Part shown: piece by piece, positions 49,440 to 57,500 of the stretch
How positions within the stretch are numbered: position 1 is the stretch's first letter
Layout: every line of letters begins with the position of its first letter
Assembly: GCA_905221605.1 (NCBI GenBank)
Contig: CAJNDS010000837.1
Coordinates: forward strand, 1-57,500
Source of the DNA: Symbiodinium natans
Lineage: Eukaryota > Sar > Dinophyceae > Suessiales > Symbiodiniaceae
Reading direction: 5' to 3'
Length of the DNA stretch: 57,500 nt
The notes under the pieces: generated by a model
The model's input: only the letters and a program-made list of their open reading frames with translations
Told to the model about the DNA's origin: nothing
The model's database searches: none
Program-made: the position numbers and the translations under genes

Positions 49440-50283
49440 GTTTATAGCTGTGAACAATTTACCAGCAACAAGGTTTGGAGCCACGATTTCGGAACCGTCG
49501 CAAGCTTGTAGCCGTGAGCCGATTACCAGCAAAGAGGTTTGGAACAAGGTCCTTGTAGCTGCACATAATTTACCGGCAAAGTTGTTTGGAGCCATGATGG
49601 CGTTACCATCAGGAGCCATGATGACGTTACCATCACAAGCTTGTAGCTCACCACCACAAGTTTGTAGCTGTGAGCTATTTACCAGCGAGGAGGTTAGGAG
49701 CCACGATTACGTCGCCATCACAAGCTTGCAGCAAAATTTAGAAAAAGTTTGGAGCCACGATTATAAACCGGATTAAGTTACCATTACCAGTTTGCAGCCG
49801 TAAGCTGTTTACCAGCAGAGAGGCTAGGAGCCACGATTGCGTCACCACCTGTAGCTGTGAGCTATTTACCTTGAAGCAGGCTAGGAGCCGCGACTACGTT
49901 GCCATCACCAGCTTGTAGCTGTGAACATTTGACCACCAAGACCTAACAAAGAGGTTTGGAGCCACGATTAGGTTACCATCACCAGCTTGTAGCTGTGAGC
50001 AATTGCAAGGAGGTTAGGAGCCAAGAGTACGTTACCATCACAAGCTTGTAGCTGTGAATATTTTACCACCAGACCCTAGCAAAGAGGGTTGGAGCCACGA
50101 TTAAGTTACCATCACCTGTTTGTAGCGGTGAGCTATTTACCAGCAAAGAGGCTTGGAGCCACGATTACGTCACCACAGCAAATGTGTCTGTGAGCAATTT
50201 ACCAGCAAGGAGGTTAGGAGCCACGATTACGTGACCATCACAAGCTTGTAGCTGTGAACAGTTTAAACCAGCAAAGAGGTGGG
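49440..50283. repeat. Minisatellite, about 60-70-bp unit
   Basis: About a dozen drifted copies of a unit with GGAGCCACGATTACGT, CACCATCACAAGCTTGTAGC, TGTGAGCAATTTACCAGCAA. No telomere motif inside. Confidence 0.93.
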
Positions 50284-50631
50284 GTGTTTAGGGTATGAGG
50301 GTTGAGAGTTACGGATAGGGTTTACGAAATTTAGGGGAGTTCAGGGTACTAAGGGTATTTAGGGCCCAAAGAGGGTCTTTCGGGCTGAAATGGTCTTTCG
50401 GGCTAAGGAAACCGAAGTACACCTCGCCCTGGCCCAGGGTCTAGGGCTCTTAGGATCTTGCAGGGTTGTGCTGGCGGGCTTCGGGTTGTCTGCATTGTTT
50501 TTGCATTTTCTGTTTTTTTTTTCTTTTTTTTTGGGGGGGGGGGGTTCAGGGGTGCGGAGGGCTTTTCGAGTCTTTGGGGGGAAGGGGGGGGAGGGGTCGG
50601 GGGGCTTTTTCCCCTTGCTCCCAAGCTCCAC

Positions 50632-50700
50632 GCTTGTCGAGAGCGGAGTCGCCGCGGAGAATGTCCACCAGAACATGCCTGGCTTGATGGCAGCCTTCAG
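50632..50700 (-). CDS. Exon, LKAAIKPGMFWWTFSAATPL
   Basis: Twenty-three codons; acceptor GTTGGGAG, donor GTGGAG, phase 0 at both ends. FWWTFSAATPL is hydrophobic but too short for a sure membrane segment. Confidence 0.68.
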
Positions 50701-51252
50701 CTCCCAACCCTCAACCCTCAACCCGAAGCCTTAGCTGAGAAGGCCGGCTTTTTTGCTTCCCTTAACCCCTAAAGGGTATCTTGGCAGCCTGAAACTGTCC
50801 TACGGCTACCCATGCATGGTTTAGAGTGCGAGCTTCACACCACGATGTAGGAATTCCGGGGGCTGCTTTTGGTAAAGTCTTCAGGCTCCGGCATTACAGA
50901 GTTCAGGCTTGAGTTCAGGCTTGAGGGTTTTGGGGTTTGAAGCCAATACGCCGGCACACAGACTCCTGAAGGTCGACGGCTAGGTCTGGGGGTTTAGGGT
51001 TTAGGGTTTCGGGTTTAGGGGCTTAGGGGTTTGGGGTTTAGGGTTTAAGGTTTCGGGTTTAGGGGCTTAGAATTTGGGGTTTAGGGTTTAGGGTTTCGGG
51101 GTTTAGGGTTTCGGGGTTTAGGGTTTAGGGTTGAGCAGTGAGGGCTTAGCCTAGGGATCAGGGCGCGGCAAGCACGAACAGCTAGGTTGGCAGGTAACAT
51201 CCCAAACGCCTCGCGAGACTTAGGCACGCTTCTCACTTCAGCGTCCTCCCAC
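50701..51252 (-). other. Intron
   Basis: TTTAGGG array at 50985-51135, with unique sequence either side. No exon seen. Confidence 0.55.
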
Positions 51253-51345
51253 GTCCTGCAGCTTCCGCATGAAGTGCTCCTCCCTATACCCTGCCAAGAT
51301 CACGCGAAGCTCCTCGCAATGTTGCGCCAGAAGGTCGGATAAGGC
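51253..51345 (-). CDS. Exon, ALSDLLAQHCEELRVILAGY region
   Basis: Thirty-one codons ending REEHFMRKLQD; acceptor CCTCGCAG, donor GTGGGA. L-x-V-I-L-A-G-Y resembles the sensor-1 strand of CbxX/CfxQ-type AAA+ ATPases, which follows a helix with an acidic/His-rich stretch as here. It could equally be a coiled coil. No Walker A or B was found in the window. Confidence 0.7.
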
Positions 51346-51379
51346 CTGCGAGGTCCCTCAGCGGGGCCTTACCTCAAAC

Positions 51380-51530
51380 GAGGTTTCATGGTCCCCTATA
51401 ACGGGCCCTTAATTGGGGACCCCCTGTATACCCCCCATATACCCTACACAACCCAAGGACCCAGACTCCAGAACCCTTTAAGGAATAAAGTAAGGGACCA
51501 TATTCAGGGACCATAGATAGGGCCCTTGGA
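51380..51530. repeat. Step-like dispersed repeat (GGGACCCC type)
   Basis: TGGTCCCCTATAACGGGCCC, GGGGACCCCCTGTATACCCC, GGGACCATATTCAGGGACCA and related blocks. Confidence 0.55.
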
Positions 51531-51689
51531 GCCTCAGGGCCTTCAAAGCTTAGAGTGCTTATCGATTCTCTGCGTCGAGTGCTGCTGTGGGCTTAAGCGG
51601 TTAAAACTCGGCGCTGCAAGGAAGGCACCGGGCATGATACCCTAGGTCCCAAGCCCTAAACCCCAAACCCTACACGGTGCGACCACTGC

Positions 51690-51730
51690 CTGCGCATCCG
51701 CCCCGGGCCCTTGGACCACGCCGCCCGCCG
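51690..51730 (-). CDS. Exon, AGGVVQGPGADAQ
   Basis: Acceptor CACGCGCAG, GC donor (CAG then GCAGTG), exit phase 0 into 51253-51345. Flanks: CCCTAAA 51645-51674 and TTTAGGG 51759-51835. GADAQ then ALSDLL is what one expects between Walker B and sensor 1 in CbxX-type ATPases, on weak evidence. Confidence 0.55.
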
Positions 51731-51758
51731 CTGCGCGTGACGGCGCCAAAACCTTCGA

Positions 51759-51835
51759 AAGGGTTTAGGGTTTAGGGTTTAGGGTTTAGGGTTTAGGGTT
51801 TAGGGTTTAGGGTTTAGGGTTTAGGGGGTTTGAGG
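51759..51835. repeat. TTTAGGG array
   Basis: About ten near-perfect units. Confidence 0.97.
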
Positions 51836-52346
51836 GTTGAGGGTTTTTGCTGGGGGCTTCAGGAACTTGGGGTTCGAGGGATGTAGAGGATGGGGTGGAG
51901 ATTTTTGGGATCGAACTATCTCCCAAACCACCAAGGCCTACAGGGGTCTTCTGGGTTTTTGAGTGGTTCGAGGCTTATGGGCTTGGTGTTTGTGAAGTTG
52001 AGGGTTTGGGGGGTGCATGACAGAGTCTATTGGCCTTTGGGTTCGTGATTTGGGGCTTTAAAGAGCCATGGATTATGCTTAGGCTCCTTAGACCATCATG
52101 ATTCATCGTGTGCACCCACTTAGACTTCAACTCCAGACAGCAAGTTTGCCCACTAAGGGTTGATGCTTTAAGGCCTTGGACCCTATCAATCCCAAACCCT
52201 AAACCTCAAACCCTATAACCCTACAACCCTTTAACCCTATAACCCTAAGATTCCCAAAACCCTAAACCCTAACCCTTAAACCCAAAACCCCAATTCCTGA
52301 ACGCAAGTTTCGGGCTTTCGGGACCGCAAGGCCCTGACCAGTCGAC

Positions 52347-52418
52347 GTCGCTCAGCGCAGGTAGGAAGTCGAGGTAGTCTGCGGCGGTCCAGTCGAGGGC
52401 CCTGGCTCGCATGAAGTT
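52347..52418 (-). CDS. Exon, NFMRARALDWTAADYLDFLP
   Basis: Twenty-four codons ending ALSD; acceptor GCTCACAG, donor GTCGAC, phase 0 at both ends. Flanks: CCCTAAA 52195-52300 and TTTAGGG 52430-52460. Confidence 0.72.
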
Positions 52419-52610
52419 CTGTGAGCCCTTTAGGGTGCAGGGTTTAGGGTTTAGGGTTTAAACTCAACGCTCAAAACCACCGCAAGCCCACAAAACATTA
52501 TAAAAACAAAAACATCCTACCCCTCAACCCCTAAAACCCCCAAGCCCTAACCTGACGAACCCCACTAACCTCTAACGGAACCTCGGCAACCTTGCTGCAA
52601 ACACCCACAC

Positions 52611-52650
52611 GCCGAGGCCACTTCTTTGCATGGATCTGCGCCGCCAAGAC
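52611..52650 (-). CDS. Exon, VLAAQIHAKKWPR
   Basis: Acceptor CTGCACCCAG, donor GTGTGG, exit phase 1. Confidence 0.6.
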
Positions 52651-53345
52651 CTGGGTGCAGTCTCGAGGCTTTCGGGCTTAGGATGTATATTCCGGGGTTA
52701 GGGATCTGCGATTGTACATGGATTTAAATCAGCCTTCGGTGTGTAAGGTTTTCGTGACTTAAGGGCCCCCAAGCCCGCAAGCAACAGACGTGGGTAGTTT
52801 CTGATCAGACGCCATGAGGGTCAACCCCTCCAGAGGCAACACGCCTTCGGGTGTGCGGTTTTCGATACTGGCAGTTCGCAGAATCCTGGTCCTTCTGTGA
52901 ACTCCAATTGCAATACAGAGCCTACCTTGTCATGTTTTCCCAAGGGACAAAAATTTGGAGACCTGCGCAAATGAGCTTCAGGGGTGAATTTAGAGAAATA
53001 CCGTTGCAAGCTTTAGTAGGGTACCCCTTCAATTGCATTTCGAGATGTGTGCGCTTCAAGCGCAAATCCCTCAACCCTCCCCCCTACCCCAGCCCAAAGC
53101 CGAGGCACTTGAAATCTCAGGAGCCGCGGCAGCAGGAACAGCAAGATTTAGGGCTGAAGGGTTAAGGGCACACCCTAATCCCCTAAACCCCCCCAACCCC
53201 GAAGCCCTAAACCCTAAACCCCCTAACCCCGGCCCTAATTAAACTCTGAACCCTAAACCCAAAACCCAAAACCCAAAACCCTAAACCCTAACCCCGGCCC
53301 TAATTAAACTCTGAACCCCTAAACCCAAAACCCGAAGCCAGCTCA
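52651..53345 (-). other. Intron
   Basis: Unique sequence 52.7-53.15 kb with open frames on both strands, then CCCTAAA/CCCAAAA repeats 53165-53335 containing a duplicated CCGGCCCTAATTAAACTCTG block. Confidence 0.5.
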
Positions 53346-53406
53346 GGGGTTTTCGGGCGGCATCTCTTCGGGCTCCCGACAGGGCAGCGCAGGCCCTGAA
53401 GAGCTG
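53346..53406 (-). CDS. Candidate exon, QLFRACAALSGARRDAARK
   Basis: Acceptor CTGAAAAG; helical, arginine-rich. Donor not settled. Confidence 0.5.
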
Positions 53407-54149
53407 CTTTTCAGGGGGTGCGTTCGGGCGTTTAGGGCTGGTAAGGGTTTTTGGGGTTGTTAGGTTTTTTTGGGTGGTTAGGTTTTTTTTTCGGCTTTGC
53501 TTGAGGGGTATTTTGGGGTTTTGTGTTCGGAGATGCCACGCTGGAGACGAGGGTGGTTGTTGCCAAAACCTCGGCCTTCTGGGCGCAAGAACCCATGGCC
53601 TACAGACCGAGGTTTAGGGTTTGGGGTGGGGAGGGTGTTTAGGGAGGGTTTAGGTGTTGAATCCCAGGCTGGGCTTGGCAAGACCTGGCAGTTTGAGCCG
53701 CCTTGAGGGGGAAGTGGCGGCGTGTGTTGGATTGCTAGGTTGGCCAATTCGAGTGTCGAAGAAGTTTATCTCAAACCCTCACTGGAATTTGGAAACAGTA
53801 ACCATCACAACCGCCTACCTAGATACTTTTGGGGCTCACATAAGGGTGTTGGAGAATGTGAGTTGAGCCAAGTTGAGCGGTTGAAGGGCTTTCAGAGAGT
53901 TCGGCTTAAGAGTCGCCCTGCCGCCACCACCCGAACCTGCGCCTCGAGCCCAGCTCGAAGTATTTGAAGTAGGGTATATATATTTCTTGTACCCCCAAAA
54001 GGACACCCGGTATATACACCAATACTAAAAAGGAACCTCATATACACTCACCAAAAACAGTAATATAAACCCTGCTTCATTTAGGGTTGAGAGTTAAGTA
54101 GGGTTGAGGGCCTTCTGGCTTGAAAAAAGAGGATGCCGCGAAGCTCTAC

Positions 54150-54182
54150 CTTCGCAACCCACCCACTTAACCGCTGGAAGCC
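54150..54182 (-). CDS. Small exon, GFQRLSGWVAK
   Basis: Acceptor TTCCGTGAG, donor GTAGAG, phase 0 at both ends. Confidence 0.5.
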
Positions 54183-54340
54183 CTCACGGAAACTAACTTG
54201 GCCCCTTTAATTAACCCGAAACCAATGAAGCCCTGAAGCCTCCAACCCTAAACCCTAAACCCTAAACCCTAAACCCCTAAACCCTAAACCTGTAATCCTA
54301 GGCCCAAACACCAACCCATGGCTTGAACTCTGGTGCCCAC

Positions 54341-54376
54341 CTGGGGGAGCTTGGGTACAGAGACGGAGGGCGGCGA
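54341..54376 (-). CDS. Small exon, SPPSVSVPKLPQ
   Basis: Acceptor CCTGCGCAG, donor GTGGGC, phase 0 at both ends. CCCTAAA repeats at 54242-54290. Confidence 0.55.
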
Positions 54377-54792
54377 CTGCGCAGGATGAGGTTTTGGAAC
54401 TTTTTTTGGTTTGGGGTTGTAGGCTTGGGCTTAGAGGATGGGTTTGGGGTTCCAGAGTCTGAGAGCCCTGGGCGGCTCAGGGGTAGTTCGGGCTTGGGGA
54501 TTGAGGTTTAGGGTTTGCTGCCGTGGTCTTGGCGGTCCTTGTGGGCTCAGCGGTTTAGAGGTTTGGGGTGGGAGGGGTGCGGGGGTTTGGGGCAACAGGG
54601 AGAGGATTTGTGAGTCTTGGGGTTCGAAGATCCAGCACGCGATTCGTTTAGAGTCCTCGGGTTCCAAAGCCTACAGGTTTTAGGGCTCAGGGCTTGGGTC
54701 TTGAAGGATTTTGCGTTCCGGGGTGTTTAAGAGACTCCTGGAAGCCTACACCCAAGTCTTGAGAGTCCAGGGCTTCAGGCTTTTGAGGACAC

Positions 54793-54831
54793 CAAGGCCG
54801 CCTGCGCGGCGGTGAAGGAAGCGGCGGTGCC
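54793..54831 (-). CDS. Small exon, GTAASFTAAQAAL
   Basis: Acceptor CTGGGCAG, donor GTGTCC, phase 0 at both ends. The plus strand reads DTKAACAAVKEAAVP here, so strand is not certain. Confidence 0.45.
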
Positions 54832-54991
54832 CTGCCCAGGACCTTCACAGAGGTTTGGGGTTTTGTCGGGTTTGGGTTTTTTTTTGGTTTATTTGGGGTG
54901 TTGGGGAGTTGGGGGTTTGGGATGTTCTGTTCCCTGGACTGGCCAACGAAGCTGAAGAAAGAAACTCGGCCTTTTGAATCCTTTCGCGAAC

Positions 54992-55017
54992 TTTAGGACT
55001 GTCGTTACAGTCCTAAA
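54992..55017. repeat. 11-bp inverted repeat with CGTT loop
   Basis: TTTAGGACTGT, CGTT, ACAGTCCTAAA: a perfect hairpin whose arm ends look like a telomere motif. Confidence 0.95.
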
Positions 55018-55021
55018 ACGT

Positions 55022-55081
55022 CTGAGGATCCCAGCACGGAAGGTCCAGCGCGTACAGGAAGGGGGCAACTCGCTCCGAGGC
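55022..55081 (-). CDS. Exon, ASERVAPFLYALDLPCWDPQ
   Basis: Acceptor GCGTGGACAG; twenty codons of convincing sequence. The donor is unclear and the hairpin at 54992-55017 follows immediately on the coding strand. Confidence 0.6.
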
Positions 55082-55885
55082 CTGTCCACGCAAAAGGGCC
55101 ACATGCTAGGCCTGAACCCTAAACCCTAATCCTAGGGGTATGTTTGATTGGTGGTGCTCTGAGCTTTAGGTTCCGTTGGCTTCAGGGTTTGGTGTTTGTG
55201 TTTTTGTTGTTCTTTGTATTTTAGGGGGTGGTGTGGGGTTGGGGGGTCAGGCTTTGAACCCTTAGCCCTCAGAAGCTGATGTGACATCTGGGGCATGTCA
55301 GGCCTCGGGGCTTCAAGGCAGAAAGGGGCACAGGATCCCCGTTTGGGGCTTTGGGGTTGTAGGGTGTGCGGTCGATCTTCCTGGGGTTTGGGGTTCAGGG
55401 ATTTATAATGGGCTTCGGGATTTAAGGTTTGGGGATTCAAGGATTTAAGGAGTAAGGGGGCTCAGTAATCCTCGATCCCTCAGATCGCCTTCGATGCCTC
55501 GCTCTTCCTTTCCGCCTTGGCACTGTTTGGGCATCCGTGGCGGCTTAGGCATTTTCGCTTTGGGCCGACGATGTGTCAAACCTACACCCTAAACGGTTTG
55601 GGTCTAGGGCATTTAAAGGGACTGATGGTTTTGGGAGGCACTGGGGCTTAGAGGGCTGGCATTTTAGCTACAAACCCCCCGCCCCGCACTGAGATCGATC
55701 TGTGGTGAATCTCACAGGATGTGTCCCTGATTTTCGGCTTACGGCTTACGGTACAAGGCTTGAATTATAGGTCTGAACCTTTAACTCAAGACCTGCCTGA
55801 CGAAGGCCCTCACTTTCAAGACCCCACCAACCCTCACGCCAAACCGAACAATCATTCAAGCGACTTAGAACCCTAAACCCTACAC

Positions 55886-55934
55886 GCTTCATCGCAGCAT
55901 CTTGCATTTTCAGGCGTGGCTTGCCTTCAGAAGC
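55886..55934 (-). CDS. Exon, ASEGKPRLKMQDAAMK
   Basis: The best acceptor in the window (TTTCTTCTCTAG) and a GTGTAGGG donor that merges with telomere repeats. The plus strand is also open. Confidence 0.62.
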
Positions 55935-56639
55935 CTAGAGAAGAAATTCAGGGTTGAAGGCTTTAGGGCGGGCGCTGAGGCCCTTGAATTGGCTCCAAGA
56001 CACGTACGTTGCTTGACACACCCTAAGTCCTAAACCCTATCAACCCTAAACTTCCTAAACCCTGCTTTCTGCTTAACCCCTGAATCCTGAAAAGAAAACC
56101 CTGTCCCAGGGCATCTGCGGGCTTGAAGAGGCTCAGCGTAGGCCTAGGGCAGGCTTTAGCTTTCTGTGCTTCTTTCGGTTTGAGGGTTTGCAAGTTTAGG
56201 GTTTAAGGTTTAGGGTTTAGGGTTTAGGGTGAATTTCGAGGTTTCGGGCTTTTGGGCACTACGGGCTCACAAGTCGGGGGAGGCTTCTTCGAGGGCTTAG
56301 GGTTCAGGCCCCCGGATGGAGCCCCTGAGCCCTCAACATGCCTCAACCTGCGTTCTGCGTTCGGATGCTTGGGTTCCCACCCCCCCCCCTCCCGTACCCT
56401 CTGTACCCCACAAGAACTTGAACAGAAACTTACGAAAGCCAAAACCTAGACAAAACCTCCGCCCGCCGTGACGCCCCCGAAGGCCCAAGGAACACCCCAC
56501 GTGCACAGAGGACCTCCTCTTGGTCGCCTCGCCTGTGGACGGCCTGTGCACATCGGATGTTGGGTTTCAGCGTACGAGCACACCCTGCTAGATGCTGAGC
56601 CACATCGGGTTCTTGGGGATGAGTATGGTTACCCTAAAC

Positions 56640-56710
56640 CCTAAATACCCTGAACCTCAACCCTAAACCCTAAACCCTAAACCCTAAACCCTAAACCCTA
56701 AACCCTAAAC
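56640..56710. repeat. CCCTAAA array
   Basis: Nine near-perfect units. On the coding strand its first bases GTTTAGGG form the donor of the adjacent exon. Confidence 0.97.
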
Positions 56711-56800
56711 AATGAATCCGCAGCTCCACTGCAATCGGATGCAGCCTGCCGCCCTGGCCACCTGACCACACGGCTTCGGGAGGGAGGCCTACCCACTTGT
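56711..56800 (-). CDS. Exon, KWVGLPPEAVWSGGQGGR region
   Basis: Twenty-nine codons continuing LHPIAVELRIH, acceptor AAGCCGCAG, donor GT of a perfect GTTTAGGGTTTAGGG array. Globular composition; family not recognised. Confidence 0.75.
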
Positions 56801-56984
56801 CTGCGGCTTTAGGGCGGGCTTAGTCGTGTTTTTGGGCTTACTGTTCTTGGGTTTGTCAGGCAAGATGTCAAAGAAGGAAGAATGCTTCAATAACGCTTGG
56901 CATGGGCGTCATTCTAACAGTCAAATCATCCAGCGGCAACTAAAGAATACGTTGGGGGGACGGGGTTGTTATCCGCAGTCCGTG

Positions 56985-56994
56985 TCAGAGAGAG

Positions 56995-57039
<45 letters not shown>

Positions 57040-57152
57040 GAGAGAGTGAGAGAGAGAGAGAGAGAGGGAGAGAGAGTCAGAGAGAGAGGGGGAGTCAGAG
57101 AGAGAGAGAGAGAGAGACAGAGAGAGAGAGAGTGTGTGTGTGTGTGTGTGTT
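56985..57152. repeat. GA microsatellite followed by GT
   Basis: (AG)n for about 145 bp with GTGAG and GTCAG interruptions, then (TG)10. Open frames across it are low-complexity artefacts. 57153-57500 shows no exon I can support. Confidence 0.97.
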
Positions 57153-57500
57153 TTGTGAAAAATTCGGTCCTGTTTTGCATATTCCCCTCAAGTTCGCCTC
57201 GAAGGGCCCCAACTCCATCCGCGTAAGCCAACAGCACCCCTCAAGTTGGCCTGAGCCTTCTTGCTCTTGTGTCCCGTGCTCTCTTTGCATGTGGGCGATG
57301 AAGTCAAAAGGCATTCTACTGCAGCTTGAGGTGCTCGGGAGGGGGCAGGATCCGGGGCTTCAAGGCGACTGGTAGGCTCCAAGATTATGGGGGGTTCAGG
57401 GCTTGGGGAAGTTTAGGCTCTAGGATCGCTGCCGGCCTGGCCTGATCCAGCGTCCCTGAGCTGAGGAACAGGGGCTGCGAAAGCTCAACCATTAAACCCT

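Noticed and set aside
56985-57314. Frames through the GA/GT microsatellite (RERERE, SLSLSL)
   Set aside because: Low-complexity translation of a dinucleotide repeat.
1-57500. tRNA, rRNA, spliced-leader RNA, CRISPR array, reverse transcriptase
   Set aside because: Scanned by eye for T-loop motifs, repeat-spacer order, the dinoflagellate spliced-leader sequence and catalytic motifs; none convincing.

Overview
The window looks like nuclear DNA of a dinoflagellate, with Symbiodiniaceae or a close relative as my best guess. Four things point there: TTTAGGG-type telomere-like motifs scattered throughout, very small exons in long introns, a mix of GT and GC splice donors (with a few possible GA donors), and a dinoflagellate-style voltage-gated channel. 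The species call is inference. There is no prokaryotic gene organisation, and I recognised no rRNA, tRNA, CRISPR or transposase gene.

Almost every coding signal I trust is on the minus strand, so transcription runs from high to low coordinates. Exons are about 20-226 nt, found by eye from an AG acceptor, a GT/GC donor, an open frame and, where possible, matching intron phase. Most introns begin on the coding strand with degenerate (TTTAGGG)n and end with degenerate (CCCTAAA)n. In plus-strand coordinates an exon therefore tends to sit between a CCCTAAA block on its low side and a TTTAGGG block on its high side. Several splice sites fall inside the telomere-like motif itself.

The best resolved gene part (about 4.85-18.56 kb, minus) is a six-segment ion-channel domain: pre-S1 (18486-18555, 18270-18344), S1 (17852-17917), a 20-nt microexon (17424-17443), S2 (16903-16956, 16670-16730), S3 (15675-15730), S4 with an arginine every third residue (13615-13701), S4-S5 linker (12148-12187), S5 (11484-11536), turret and pore (10183-10230, 9145-9192, 8619-8711), and S6 with two candidate alternative ends (8080-8118 plus 6203-6259 or 5903-5938). 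Nearly all junctions are phase compatible. Upstream, 19.0-24.2 kb holds more cytoplasmic exons, including five joined by four consecutive phase-2 introns. Downstream, 0.9-4.9 kb holds C-terminal exons, one EF-hand-like.

Region 30.7-38.6 kb carries coiled-coil exons, part of them in a 1007-bp duplication. Region 38.8-42.8 kb contains two tandem arrays (464 bp x4 and 460 bp x3), each unit carrying a candidate exon. Region 43-57 kb has further minus-strand exons, among them a pair weakly resembling an AAA+ (CbxX-like) ATPase. Whether all this is one giant gene or several head-to-tail genes cannot be told from sequence alone. The rest is intron filled with telomere-like repeats, minisatellites (26.3, 37.9, 49.4 kb), microsatellites and a few dispersed repeat families.
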